IMG/VR virus record: IMGVR_UViG_3300017771_000005
Coordinates: 1-63,394 of that record
From: a virus
Direction: 5' to 3' (one strand)
DNA: 63,394 nucleotides
The notes under the pieces are model-generated. The model saw only the letters and a program-made list of their open reading frames with translations. It was not told the origin of the DNA and made no database searches. Position numbers and translations under genes: made by a program. This document shows positions 25,459-37,300 of the stretch, one piece after another; positions within the stretch are counted from its first letter, which is position 1, and the number at the start of each line of letters is the position of its first letter.

Positions 25459-27123
25459 TTATTTGATTACTCTATTGTTTCTAAATCTTGGGTATTTTGG
25501 ACCAGAGACTTCAGAATGCCTATTTTTATCTAGAACAGAGGGGTATGTTGACCCATGTTCTGGCCTCTTCTTCATGATGAAAAGATACCTGTTATTACTA
25601 TTACTTCCAAGAGCCTCATAACCACTGTGATTTTCAGTTCCCGTAGTTCCAACCTCAGATAAGGAAGATTCCTTCAAATATTGAAGTGCATCTGATTGTC
25701 TAAGTCTAGGTTCTTGCTCTGCGAGACAAGCAATAACACCACAAACCTGTGGACTTGCCATACTAGTCCCATTAATCGATGCTATGTAATAAGATGCACT
25801 CCTAGAATCTACAACTACAGATCCATAACTAGCAGCATCAGCACTAGTTTTATCGTAAACAGCAGAAATGATATCACTACCAGGTGCCCAAATATCTACT
25901 CTCCCACCCCAGTTACTGAAATTAGATTTGTATTCAGAAACTTTAGAACCAATCGATCCTACACAGATAACATTATCTGCTGAACCTGGAGTTGAACCTC
26001 TTGAGTGATATCTTGTAGATGAAGTATAATAAGAGTTATTATAATCACTACCACTAGAAGTATCACAATTCCAATAACTGTTTCCTGCGGATGAAATAAC
26101 AATAACACCATCATTGATAGCATCTTGAATATCAGCATCTACAGCAGCAACTCTAGCAGGAACTCTATAAAGATAGGTGTTAGTGGGAACTGGGACACCA
26201 TTGTCCTCCAATATCGCTTTCTTTTCTGAATCAGTGCCACTTAAAGAAGTAGTTGTTCCTCTATAAGTAACCCTAGTAATACTTGAAAGGCTGTCACTAT
26301 TATCGCCATAACTATATCCCCAACTATGATTAGTGATTGTTGGGTTTCTTCTGCCAGTTGTTGGATTTCTATCTTTATTTTTATGGAAATGTCTTAAGTA
26401 ATCCCATAACTTTTCATCCCAATCAGTAACACCAGATAATGTGTCACTAAACGCCATATTATAAATGTTGGCATTTCTTGCCCAACCTTGAGTATTACCA
26501 CATGCAGTTCCTGCTACATGAGTTCCGTGGTTACTGTTTGGTGATGCACCAGATGTACTATAAGTATAAGTGTCGTTGGTTGAATATCCTAATGTTGAAC
26601 TATACCTAAACCAATTAAATTGATTAACTCTACTACCGCCAGTACCATCAGTATTCTTAGCAAATTCTGGATGATCTGGATTAATATGCGAATCTACTAT
26701 AACAACATCAACATATTTTCCAGACGATGTTGTCATAATTTTTTGTGTGGTCTCAGTAGTTGAATCACTACCCCAGTTAGATACAGAATCTCCCTTAATG
26801 ACTCTATATAACCCCCAGTTCTTATCAGTGGATTCTAATGTTCCTGTGGTCTTTTCAAAATCTCCTGCTTGTTCCCACATTTCAGTTGGAACAAGTCCAC
26901 GATCTCTTGCTGGACGTTCACAAGCAATTACTCTAGAGTCGTTTCTAACTTGCCCTGCTTCCTCTTCAGTAAGCATGTAATGAGTATTACGACTAATCTG
27001 CCTCCGATGAACTAATTCAACCTCTCTGTCTGGAATATAGAGGTTCCCACCAGGAGTTTCTAGATCATCATAAAGACTTTGAAGATCTTCGTAAGATGTA
27101 CAAGTTACAATATATTCGTTCAT
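25459..27123 (-). CDS. Subtilisin-like serine protease (S8)
   Basis: This 554-aa subtilase has a complete catalytic triad: Asp144 in VVIVDSH, His202 in NHGTHVAGT and Ser454 in NGTSMASPQ. SSAGN carries the oxyanion Asn. The first about 70 residues (MNEYIVTCTS...THYMLTEEEAGQVRNDSRV) resemble an I9-type inhibitor prodomain. There is no signal peptide, so it acts in the infected cell or in the virion. It sits between the collagen-like fibre and tail-completion genes. The start overlaps the fibre stop as TGATG. Processing of fibre or virion proteins is an inference. Confidence 0.92.
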   Translation of the reverse strand: MNEYIVTCTSYEDLQSLYDDLETPGGNLYIPDREVELVHRRQISRNTHYMLTEEEAGQVRNDSRVIACERPARDRGLVPTEMWEQAGDFEKTTGTLESTDKNWGLYRVIKGDSVSNWGSDSTTETTQKIMTTSSGKYVDVVIVDSHINPDHPEFAKNTDGTGGSRVNQFNWFRYSSTLGYSTNDTYTYSTSGASPNSNHGTHVAGTACGNTQGWARNANIYNMAFSDTLSGVTDWDEKLWDYLRHFHKNKDRNPTTGRRNPTITNHSWGYSYGDNSDSLSSITRVTYRGTTTSLSGTDSEKKAILEDNGVPVPTNTYLYRVPARVAAVDADIQDAINDGVIVISSAGNSYWNCDTSSGSDYNNSYYTSSTRYHSRGSTPGSADNVICVGSIGSKVSEYKSNFSNWGGRVDIWAPGSDIISAVYDKTSADAASYGSVVVDSRSASYYIASINGTSMASPQVCGVIACLAEQEPRLRQSDALQYLKESSLSEVGTTGTENHSGYEALGSNSNNRYLFIMKKRPEHGSTYPSVLDKNRHSEVSGPKYPRFRNNRVIK

Positions 27124-29108
27124 CAGTCCTCCATCTTAAGCATGGTGAATGTGATTCCAATTCCTGCAGTACTTACGCCAGTTAGATTCTTCGTCTTTAT
27201 ATAAACAGTGGAGTCTACTGGACTGTTATTATTATATCCAACAACTGCGGGACTGAATAAGATAATATCGGATCCAGTGGTAACTGCTTCAGCAATGACG
27301 CCAGAACCCGGAGTTGGATCTTCTGTAATCAATCTGGAAACATCTGCTGTTCTACTTGCAGCATCACAGTAAATTGTTACCCACGCTGCTGTAGAGATAT
27401 TTACTTTTATGAGTGAATATGTTTTATAACCTTCAACTTCATGATTCTTGGATTCAGTAATTCCGAAAGATCCAGGATTAGTTGAAATCCCCTGACGTAC
27501 TCTTGACTCAATGATGTTGATTCTGCCACCCATATTGGGATGAGCAGTACATTGATAATATAAGGTACTAGGAGCATCAAATTGAACATCCCACGTCAGA
27601 GTGCCGCTAGTTACGTTGTTATTAGTAACTCCATCATTATATTCTGTTCCTGCAGAACCGTTTGGAGTGCTTTGAATCCTGAACGGATGTGCACCCATAT
27701 TATTGACAAACTGATACTCTTGACCACGAATTAACGTGATTGTTGGGTCATTCTCAGCACCAGTTAATCCCGGTCCAGTAAATGTGTAATTATCAATCCC
27801 ATCTGCACCAAGTGTCCATTTTGCAGTAATTAACTGAGTAGCAGTAAGTGTACCAGCAACACCAACGTCCCCAGTAATAGTGGAAACGCCGCTGACATTA
27901 TTAGCAAAAATTTCTCTACAACTTACAATTCCAACTACAAGTTTTTCTGGATTGTCAAATACCGCGTCCACAGAATTAATTACGGTTGTTCCAATACCAA
28001 CGCTTGCACTAGTTGAAATACCTGATGGGAAGTTAGAAGCGGGAATAAAGAATCCATTAGCGGGACCTAATGGGCCTTGTTGACCAGTACCACCTTGAAT
28101 GCCTTGATTTGCAAGACCCTGAGGACCTTGAATACCCTGGGTTGCTTGAGATCCCTGTAAACCCTGAACACCTTGATTAGAAAGACCTTGGAGACCCTGT
28201 GTGCCTTGAGTACCAGCGCCTGTGGTTCCTTGAGCACCAGTATTACCAGCAGGACCTCCACCACCCTGAATGCCGAGATTTCCTTGAATTCCTTGTCCCG
28301 TTAATCCCTGAAGACCCTGAACACCTTGAGGTCCGTCGTTTCCAGTAGGTCCAATTTGACCAAAAGTTCCTTGAGATCCAGTATTACCAATAATACCCTG
28401 GAAACCTTGTGCACCATATCCTAATTGACCTTGAACACCCTGAGGTCCATATGCACCCAAATCACCCTGAATTCCAAGTGGACCTTGGATACCTATATGA
28501 CCCTGAGTACCTTGAGTTGCTTGTAATCCTTGTGCTCCAAATACTCCTTGTGTACCTTGTCCAGCATTCTGTCCATCTCTACCCTGGACACCTTGAATAC
28601 CTTGAGTACCCTGATTTCCTTGAAGTCCTTGATGTCCTTGAATACCTAATGTTCCTTGAATACCTTGTGCTGCATATTGTCCTGCAATACCTTGAGCACC
28701 AGATGTATCACCACCATCTAACCAAACACTACCACCTTGATATACCCAAATGTGGTTTGTTAAATCATCAATTACTGCACTACCAATACCAGCGGTTGGA
28801 TAAGTAGCATTCAAAAATGTCTGAACATTTCCTGGAGGATTGATTGCAACATTTGCTTCGGTTGCAAATACATTAAAGTTAGAACCTATACGTCCTTGAA
28901 CACCTTGGAAACCCTGAATACCTTGAGAACCAGTATTACCCTTAATACCTTGGGCACCACCAAGAGTTCCACCAGTTAAGGTTGTACCATCACCGAAAGC
29001 GGTATAAATTTCATTAAAGTTATCATTAACCTTGCCAGCGCCGGCTTTCAGAGAATCACCAGTCCCGTCGTTATCAGTTGTACCAGTATTGATTATCTTT
29101 TTAGCCAT
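27123..29108 (-). CDS. Collagen-like fibre protein with cupredoxin-like domain
   Basis: This 661-aa protein starts MAKKIINTGTTDNDGTGDSL, a common fibre-anchor N-terminus in marine T4-like phages. About 280 residues of Gly-X-Y repeats follow, mostly GIQG/GTQG/GLQG, broken near residues 75-130 by a small non-collagen segment. The C-terminal part holds a predicted cupredoxin domain at about 449-534: NNMGAHPF (first His) and YYQCTAHPNMGG (Cys, His, Met). The final segment may be a trimer cap. I infer a trimeric virion fibre. A CTAAATA box (29144-29150) lies 35 nt upstream. Confidence 0.88.
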   Translation of the reverse strand: MAKKIINTGTTDNDGTGDSLKAGAGKVNDNFNEIYTAFGDGTTLTGGTLGGAQGIKGNTGSQGIQGFQGVQGRIGSNFNVFATEANVAINPPGNVQTFLNATYPTAGIGSAVIDDLTNHIWVYQGGSVWLDGGDTSGAQGIAGQYAAQGIQGTLGIQGHQGLQGNQGTQGIQGVQGRDGQNAGQGTQGVFGAQGLQATQGTQGHIGIQGPLGIQGDLGAYGPQGVQGQLGYGAQGFQGIIGNTGSQGTFGQIGPTGNDGPQGVQGLQGLTGQGIQGNLGIQGGGGPAGNTGAQGTTGAGTQGTQGLQGLSNQGVQGLQGSQATQGIQGPQGLANQGIQGGTGQQGPLGPANGFFIPASNFPSGISTSASVGIGTTVINSVDAVFDNPEKLVVGIVSCREIFANNVSGVSTITGDVGVAGTLTATQLITAKWTLGADGIDNYTFTGPGLTGAENDPTITLIRGQEYQFVNNMGAHPFRIQSTPNGSAGTEYNDGVTNNNVTSGTLTWDVQFDAPSTLYYQCTAHPNMGGRINIIESRVRQGISTNPGSFGITESKNHEVEGYKTYSLIKVNISTAAWVTIYCDAASRTADVSRLITEDPTPGSGVIAEAVTTGSDIILFSPAVVGYNNNSPVDSTVYIKTKNLTGVSTAGIGITFTMLKMED

Positions 29109-29146
29109 TACTATTCTAATGCAAATGCTTTTTCGTATATGTATAT

Positions 29147-30238
29147 TTAGTTGGAGTCGAAAGTTAGATTCGTTGAATCCTTACTGTATACAGTAGAATC
29201 AAATGTATCATCAAAGATAACTGGTGCACCTGCTGGAACGGTGTTACTAACAATAGCAGTCACGATTCCCACTGCAGGAGGTGCAGAGAATGTAACTGTT
29301 GGAGGTGCTGTGTATCCACCACCAGAACTTGTTACTGTGATTACACCAACAATTCCATCAGCGATTACCGTTGTTGCAGCAGCACCAACACCTCCACCAC
29401 CAACAAATGCAACTTCTGGTGCTACAGTGTAACCAAATCCGGGATTTGTGAGTAGAACTTGCTGTACTCTAGACTTGTCTGGATTGGGTTTACATAGATC
29501 AACAATCCCATCAATCATTGTGGCGATACCAACAGCAGTTCCTATACCAGGAGCAGCAGAGAATAGAATTGATGGAGTAGATGTGAATCCACCACCTCTA
29601 TTAGTTAGAGTGACCTTTCTTATACCATCGTTAACAATTCCAGTATAAGCAGATGCTGTGCTACCAATACCAGTTAGAGTTAAATCTAAACTAAATCCAG
29701 TATCAATTGTAATATCATCAATATCATCAATTCCAGTATCAATAACCTCATCACCAATTCTGAATAGTGAGCAGGTTAATTCATAAGTATAATTCTTCTT
29801 TAATTGATAGAAAGGTTTTTCATGCTCAACATACTTAATTTCAAATAGTTTATCACCAAGTGGAAACCAAATCAAGTCTCCTTCCTTGGGTCTATCTGAT
29901 AATTTTATATTGGGTTTATTCTTAGTTAATGGAGCGATATAGTTCTCAAAACGCTCTCTAGAAATTGTAAGAGTTAAATCGTCTAGCTCTTGAATACCAA
30001 ATTTAGAAAGTATTGTTCCTTGATTTCCATATCCTTCAAATGTATTGACATACGCTTCAATGGGATATGAGTCATTGAACTCAGACTCAATAACTTCTCG
30101 TATTACAGTTGCTTCCGTTGCATAGGTTCTTGGTAGATAATAAACATCTATACCATGTATTTGAATGGTTTCATTTATTAATTCTTGAACAAGTGATTGT
30201 TCATTTCTAGAACCTTGTAGGAAAAACGGGTTGAGCAT
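29147..30238 (-). CDS. 14: gp14 neck protein with GxGY repeats
   Basis: This 363-aa protein has a gp14-type first part (MLNPFFLQGSRNEQSLVQEL, DVYYLPRTY, and a PKEGDLIWFPLGDKLFEIKYVEHE core). T4 gp14 (256 aa) forms the neck with gp13. Residues about 195-335 add three GxGY-type repeats (RGGGFTSTPSILFS, GFGYTVAPEVAFV, GGGYTAPPTVTFS), which I take as an insertion. The gene lies 4 nt from gp13. Confidence 0.93.
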   Translation of the reverse strand: MLNPFFLQGSRNEQSLVQELINETIQIHGIDVYYLPRTYATEATVIREVIESEFNDSYPIEAYVNTFEGYGNQGTILSKFGIQELDDLTLTISRERFENYIAPLTKNKPNIKLSDRPKEGDLIWFPLGDKLFEIKYVEHEKPFYQLKKNYTYELTCSLFRIGDEVIDTGIDDIDDITIDTGFSLDLTLTGIGSTASAYTGIVNDGIRKVTLTNRGGGFTSTPSILFSAAPGIGTAVGIATMIDGIVDLCKPNPDKSRVQQVLLTNPGFGYTVAPEVAFVGGGGVGAAATTVIADGIVGVITVTSSGGGYTAPPTVTFSAPPAVGIVTAIVSNTVPAGAPVIFDDTFDSTVYSKDSTNLTFDSN

Positions 30239-30242
30239 GTCC

Positions 30243-31100
30243 TTATCCGATCATGTCTAGGGGTGGAAGTTCATAAGTATTAGACATCTGTTCCATTATT
30301 GCATCAATTTCTCTTTGTCCATCATCGTATAGTTGTCTCCCGTTTAGTTGAACTCCACCAGGAAGAGAAACACCTTGGAACTTGATTAAATTTTGTCCCC
30401 ATTGCTTCTTAACTAGAGAAGTGACATACTTTTTCAAGAATGAGTCATTCCAAACTTGATCATAATCACTTGGATCTAACTGTCTCCAACAATCAATAAT
30501 GAGGTACTGTCCTTCTGTCAATGCACTCCAGTCAATATCCAAATACAACCTATCTTGTCTCTTATTGAATCTAATTTGTTTTTGAGTAGTGAGCAAGAAA
30601 TCAAGATCTTCAAGATAAGTCTTGGTCATTGCATAAGTTAATAGTTCAACTGAACTGAAATAATAAATGTCATTCAAGAACAACTGATATTTGATACTGA
30701 ACATTCCACTAGCAATGGAATTTGTTCCTTCAAATAAGAATAATTTATTTACGCCAATAATATGACTTGGGACTTGAATATAATTACTATTTTCTTCAAA
30801 GTTGAAGTCTACAGAATTAGTACTAATTCCAGAGGATGCAGGAGCAGTCCCTGTACTAGTAACAATACCAACAGCATTATTACCTCCTCTACTTCTTCCC
30901 CTAGCGATATCATCAGCAGTGACTTTATACTTCAAGAAAGTTTGGTATACACCATCAAAGTGTCGTTCTTGGAAAAATTGTATAGCATCATCAACTAAAT
31001 CATCAATTTGCTCTGCAGCAACATTAACCTCCAAAACTGGAGCACCAAGTTTCCTTAGCGCATAATCAACTAGTTCTTGTCGGGAAGTTGGAATTGCCAT
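30243..31100 (-). CDS. 13: gp13 neck protein
   Basis: This 285-aa protein starts MAIPTSRQELVDYALRKLGAP, contains IQFFQERHFDGVYQTFLKYKV and DIDWSALTEGQYLIIDCWRQLDPSDY, all typical of T4-like gp13 (309 aa in T4). It binds the portal side of the head after packaging. The gene order gp13-gp14 is as in T4. Confidence 0.94.
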   Translation of the reverse strand: MAIPTSRQELVDYALRKLGAPVLEVNVAAEQIDDLVDDAIQFFQERHFDGVYQTFLKYKVTADDIARGRSRGGNNAVGIVTSTGTAPASSGISTNSVDFNFEENSNYIQVPSHIIGVNKLFLFEGTNSIASGMFSIKYQLFLNDIYYFSSVELLTYAMTKTYLEDLDFLLTTQKQIRFNKRQDRLYLDIDWSALTEGQYLIIDCWRQLDPSDYDQVWNDSFLKKYVTSLVKKQWGQNLIKFQGVSLPGGVQLNGRQLYDDGQREIDAIMEQMSNTYELPPLDMIG

Positions 31101-31117
31101 TTTCTTTATCTACTATA

Positions 31118-31354
31118 CTATGTAGGTTTATTTGCAATTTTTAACAATAGATTTTTTATTTCACTAATTTCATTCTTAACATCACTCAATTCGGATCTCA
31201 ATGTTTCCATTTTCTCCTCTTCATTTTGTTGATGTTCCCTCTGCTTAATGTATGTATTATACGCATTAGAATCAGTATTCAGAATCGCATGTGAGGACTT
31301 TTCCCGAACTAAGTTTGGGTGACCATTCACTTTTATATGTTTTTGATCTTCCAT
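31118..31354 (-). CDS. Small coiled-coil protein
   Basis: This 78-aa hydrophilic protein has a C-terminal heptad stretch (METLRSELSDVKNEISEIKNLLLKIAN) that predicts a short coiled coil. Its ATG overlaps the stop of the 2424-aa gene as TAATG, 17 nt before gp13. Its place in the T4 map is that of fibritin (wac), but there is no sequence basis for that assignment beyond the coiled coil. Confidence 0.72.
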   Translation of the reverse strand: MEDQKHIKVNGHPNLVREKSSHAILNTDSNAYNTYIKQREHQQNEEEKMETLRSELSDVKNEISEIKNLLLKIANKPT

Positions 31355-34300
31355 TATGCAAGTGCGATTGCACTAATCTCTTTGATTCTTGGAGGATATG
31401 CTTGGTTAGTACTATTACCAATCACCTTAATACTAAAGTATTTGAATGATGGTAAATCATCAATGGTAAATTCATAATCTCTAAATGGCACATTCTCAGA
31501 TTCTAATACATCAGTCTTGACATATGACGTATCTGGTTTTCCATTATTATTTGCATCATTAATGATATTTCCATTCAGATCTATATTATCATATCCTGGG
31601 AAAGGATAGTAAACTGGATCATCTTCGCGAGAGTTGGAGATTGAATATAGAACTCTAACATCAGACAAGATATTAATATATGCTGCAAACCTTACTTTCA
31701 GAGATGTTGCGTTAAACTCTAGACTTACATCATCAGTAACATATGTAAACGCTGATGGGTCTCCATCGATGGTGGAAACTCTATCATCGGTTGCAAAGTT
31801 AGTAACCGCGTTATTAACTCTATTACTCACGAAGATACAAGAAATTCTATCCAGATCAATCATTGGAGACAATAGAGTATTCTCTGTCGTTAGATCAAGA
31901 GTCATTGTGAATGACTTCTTACCTGGGAATGCCTCATTAGTGAGTTTATTAGTCTCATTGATTTTAGATGCAACAATTCTAGCATCAGAAAGATAATTAT
32001 CCTCATTTAATTTAACATTATCAAATCCTTTATCAATGAAGGATGCTTCAGAGGAATTCATACTAGTTCCTGAAATCGTTCTAACTGCTGCAGTTACATT
32101 AGTACCATTAACTAGAACATACTGGACATTTGGATGAACGAGTTCAAATGGAATGTTCTGAGAAGCAAGAATATTGGATCCACCAGTAGACTTGGTATTA
32201 GTCAGATATAGTTTTGGATATGTGGTTCCAATACTTCTATTAACACCATTATTTGCCATGTCAATCTTAATATAATAATAATCTAGTCCGATTGGATTAG
32301 AGATGGTTGCATCACTCAAATCGTGCTCCTTATTAATTCTTCTGAGTGACACTCCAGAGTTCTCATACTTAAATACACGATCACCAGACTTATAAGAGAA
32401 TGATTTAGTTGAATCAATTCCTCTACTAATTCCAGTTAGATTGTTTCCACTGGTTCCGGTGTAAGAAATAATTTCACCATCAATAATAATATAACCAATA
32501 TTAGTTGCATCTACAGTTTGACCTTCAAAGATGTTGAATCCAGTTGTATTTGTAAGAGCAATATCTGAAGTTGAAGTATTGGAGTAATCTGCATCTAGAG
32601 TAGTTGGGAGACTATCTGAGGTAACATCAGTAATATCAACAAGGTTAAATTGTGAATGCATTCCATGATTTTGATGGATAATCTTCATATGAAGTCCATC
32701 ACTATTATCTTCAATTGAAGTAATCATTACATTTCCACCAGCACCACTATTGAGTGTGGTTAGTGTTCCAGAACCATTTTCGTATTGTAGGAACTTAGTT
32801 CCACTGATTTCAAAATCACCAACAACATTATCAATGATTAATTCATTATTAGAAAATAGTTCACCAACTGTTAGTTGTAGATTTCTACCCAAACTACTGG
32901 ATCCAAGATCACCAATAGTAACAACATCACCAACTCTATATCCAGTACCGCCATTGTTTATTGTTGCACCGACTGCAACACCGTTGGTAACAGCAATGTT
33001 TGCTGTTCCATTTCTACCCTTTCCACTAATTGCAATTAGAGGAATACTATTAAAGGTCAGTGATCCACTGGAAGGAGTATATCCAACTCCAGCGTTGGTA
33101 ATCGATAAAGTTCCAACCGCAGATCCCGCAGTTCCAACATAATTACCAAAAGCAGTGTTGCTACTTTGTTTGATTGTATTACCAAGAACAAGACCCGCAT
33201 CTTGAACAGTGGTTCCAAGACCGACTCTAATTTCTTTAGATGCTGCGATTACTGAATTGGATCCCAACTTAATTACCTGTGAATTTCCAAGATTGAGTTC
33301 TGGGTTATAGAAGGTAATATTTCCTGCAGTGCTAGTAAACTTAGCATTGCGTAAAGTGAACTTAAGATCCTCATATTGACTTGGTGTCCAAGTAGAACCA
33401 TTCTGTGATTTAAATAGAGATCCAAGGTTAGGTTGTTCAGTTACAACAATCTGCTGAGATTCGGGTCCAGAAGCAGTTGTAATATCAACTTCACCAAGTC
33501 TAGAGATGAATACGGTATACTCTTTAGAATTGGATAGTAATACTAGAGCATATTCAGTTTGTGGATTTAGATAAACGGGAGATTCAAATGTAATTGTTGT
33601 TGGTACAGAAGCATCATCGGATAGACTGATGTCATCTGGATTTATGACCACTCTTGAGAATGGTAGAACTTCTTCAGTTGGTAAACCAATAGAGACTGTT
33701 CTAATTTCAAAGAATGCTGGGAGTTTGGTATCCTTCTTACCAAAGAATACATCACAACTAGTAACCAATGCACCATCTTCACTAGTTAAGAATGTTTGTG
33801 CAAGAGGGTCACATCTTCTTGCTCTTCTTAAAGTCCTTTCTGCTGCAACAGATTGTGTTGAGAACTCTGCACTTCTAGTGGATACAATTTTTTCCTGTAC
33901 GTTTTGCAGTGTTCCTCTAGATGTAAATGTAGTTTCTGCAGTTGACCCGGTTGGATCATATGCAGTGCTATTTGTAGAACTTGAAGTTAGAATAAATTGA
34001 GACTCACCAGTCTCAAAATCTGGATTAGTTGGTAAATTTGGATCAGGAATAAACATTGATCCAATTACTACACCAATCTCATCCGTTACCAATTGAACAT
34101 CAGATACAGTTGCTTCTGCACCACTTGTTTGTCCCTGTAAGATATAATTTTTCCTCAAGAATCCATAGAAACTACCAACTGCTTGCTCTTGCAGTGAGAA
34201 AGTGTCAATGTTGATTGTGCTAGAAGTTGGAGAGTAATTAGCAGCAATTTTGGTATTTCTGTCGTATGGATTTGTGGTGAAAATATCTGTTGCAATAGTA

Positions 34301-37300
34301 ATGTCACCATATTTGTGATTAGACTTTGCAGTCTTAAATTTCATAGTTACAGTCTTTGCTGCATCATTTTTTCTGACAACAACAGTTTCACCAATATTGA
34401 AAGTTCCAGAGACCATCTGAATCTGTACTAATTTTGGTACAGAGAACTTAGACATATCCACTTCAGCAAAGAATGGATATAGTCTGGTAAGAGGTCTTTG
34501 TCCTTTTGAAGTGAATTCAATATTTCTGGACCTCATGGTGGTGATGACTTCTGTGCTAACCACAGAATCTCCCTGAGACTGATTAGTAACTTTTTCAGTT
34601 AATACAGTTTGCTCACCCTCTCTTCTTTGTCTAGTTTCGGTAACTCGTAATCTCCTAGATGGTCTTGTAGTTCTAGACCAAAGAGTATTCCAGGATCCCC
34701 ATTTGACTGGACCTAATCCATTTTGATCGAAACCACCTTCAAGTTGAAGTTGTTGTTTTACGGAAGTATAGTTATCAACTTCAATAATATTTGGTTTTAA
34801 TCTATTTGTATCAATCCAAGTATCACTTTCTGGAATTAATTCAATAGTTCCCTCATATGCAATAACCAAGAATGGAGTTACACTTTCTTGTCTAGTGGCA
34901 AATGGTTGACTACGATAGACTTCTTGATCATAATCAAGCGTGATCATTCTTCCAGTACGCTTAATACCATTTGCAACTAAATCAGAATCAGCAATTGTTG
35001 AAATATCTGCATTTGGATTGGATGTAGTACCAATACCAATAATGCTACTAGATCCAATTAATAGATCTACAGAAGTACAATAGTGAGATGGTCTTAACTC
35101 TCTTTTTTCTGTATCGACAGAGTTTTTAACAGCATGATTCTTATTCTGGATGTCATTACTAGTAAAATTATCAACTAAGAATCCAGATTTAAATCTATTT
35201 TTTCCAGATGAATCTTGAATTTGTAGAGATTCAGTTTTTACTTCAAGTAAAGATAGTGTAGTGTAGAATTCTAAGTTAGAAATTCTATTTTCAAGTGCTG
35301 CAATATCTTTCATACGATATCGCTTATGTTCTGTTAGGAGTATTCTTGCATCCTCAACATTACACAAGTATGGTGGAAGTGATACGACGGCAACTTCCAT
35401 TGCATTGTCAATATTGGCGGGTTCAATTGGATCGACTGATGGTTCACCTTCAACAATTTGGAACTTGCCTTGTCTATCTAAGAATACTTTGTCAATTCTT
35501 CCAAGATAATGTGATATTGTAGATACAATAGATTCATCCGATGCTAAAATATTTCTAGCAGTTCCCACGGAAGAGAAAGTTCTACCATAGAATTCGAATG
35601 GTGATCTGGTATTTACTGCAGGAGTATACTCCGCTACTCTTGGTCTGATGTCAATAATATCATGGTTTGAGATATCTCTAATCTTTGGAATATCACAGTA
35701 ATCATACTGAACATATGAATTTGCTGTTACAAAATCTTCAGTATCCGAATCATCAATAGAACCATGCTCAAAAATAATTTTTAATCTTTTTGTTGCTGGA
35801 GAAGCATCATCTGCTCTTACAATTTTAGAATAATCATATATGGTGTCCTTATAGTTAGACTCTAAGGTATAATTATTTGTGATATTATTATCACCCAAAG
35901 TAATAGCATTAACTTGCCCATTGACTCCGGAACGATCAAAATCCACAAACTCATCGTACTCAAACCTAGACTCATTCAAATAAACAACACTAATTGTTAG
36001 TGCATCAATTTTCTCAGCATAAACCGCTACAGCATCTGAGTTTCTTCCGGTAATCTTTTCACCGATAATCATATCATCAGTGGTTGCATTAGGACCACTG
36101 AGGGCAGTCAGTCCAATTCTTTCTAGATCTGGATCCGTTTCATCCGAAGACTCAATAACTGCTATTAGTTTTGATGCATCTGGATGATTGAGTGAAATTT
36201 CTGCGTCTTGTACTCTAGTTCCATATGGATAGTTTCCATATGTGAGTCCATCACCCAATGTAGTTGATCCAATACCAGAAGATCCTCTCGCTGACTTATC
36301 AACAATAATGGTCTTAATGATATTTCTATTCTTAATTTTTGCCTTAAGATTAGTTTTTGTTAGAGTTGCAATAAGTTTAGAATTACTATCATCTGTCCCC
36401 AAACCATCAATAACTAAAGTTGATCCACCACCAGAAATGGTAAACTTATCTGAGGTCAATACTTCGTTAGTACCATCACTTCTAGTTAAGACATATCTTT
36501 CCTCATCAAATGGCAAGAAGGTCTCATTTAAACCAGCAGAAATGCTTCCAGTAGCATTTCCAGTAATGGATACAGAGAATTCTTTTCTAATTACTGCGGT
36601 TGCACCAGTAAGATCAACATCAGAAACATATTCCTGAGGCAACTTGGTGAATAGTGTATCATCAGAAGATGGATTGAATTCTGTTGAAAGAATTTTAAAG
36701 TCTGATGGCGTTATATTAGATGTTGGCAAATCACCATTGCAAACACCTCCTACATCTTCTACTGCTACAATGTTTGCAGTCTTATTCCCAATACTAGAAA
36801 TTCTTCCAAAAGATGGTAGTGTTTCACCAGGATCGGAATAGGATACAATATCACCAACCTTTGCTTTAGAACTGAATTGGAAGGAACTGGAAGTCACAAT
36901 ACCAGCAGTAGATACTTGAACCGAACCCACTTCAATTACTGGAACTTGCTTCACGTCTGCAGTAAAGGTGGAAGCAGATCCAACAATACCATAAACAGAT
37001 TTTACATCAGATATAGAGTGCTCTACAAGGGATGTACTAGTTCTAGTTTCATCAGTAGAATCAAATTCAAGGCGTTCTCCCGCTAGGAATCTTCCTTTGA
37101 TTTCATATGCGGTAACAATGCCACTATTTGATGCTTCATATCTTAGGAATCCAACTGCACCACTAGATTTTCCAATAATTCTAGTTGGGATAGACAGACT
37201 AACATTTTGATTTATAGTTAGATCAGTATATGGTTGAATATCAAATAGGGAGATATCGAAAACATTACTATCTGGAAGTGCGGAATCGTATGATCCAGAC

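Noticed and set aside
28409-28807. Plus-strand His/Leu/Pro-rich ORF of 132 codons
   Set aside because: It is the antisense shadow of the Gly-X-Y collagen-like repeats.
27123-29108. Possible nucleotide-level tandem repeat array or CRISPR-like spacing in the fibre gene
   Set aside because: The periodicity is the 9-nt codon pattern of Gly-X-Y repeats within a coding frame, without direct repeats and spacers.
31118-31354. Fibritin (wac) assignment for the 78-aa coiled-coil protein
   Set aside because: Position next to gp13 fits, but the protein is far too short and lacks the foldon-like end.
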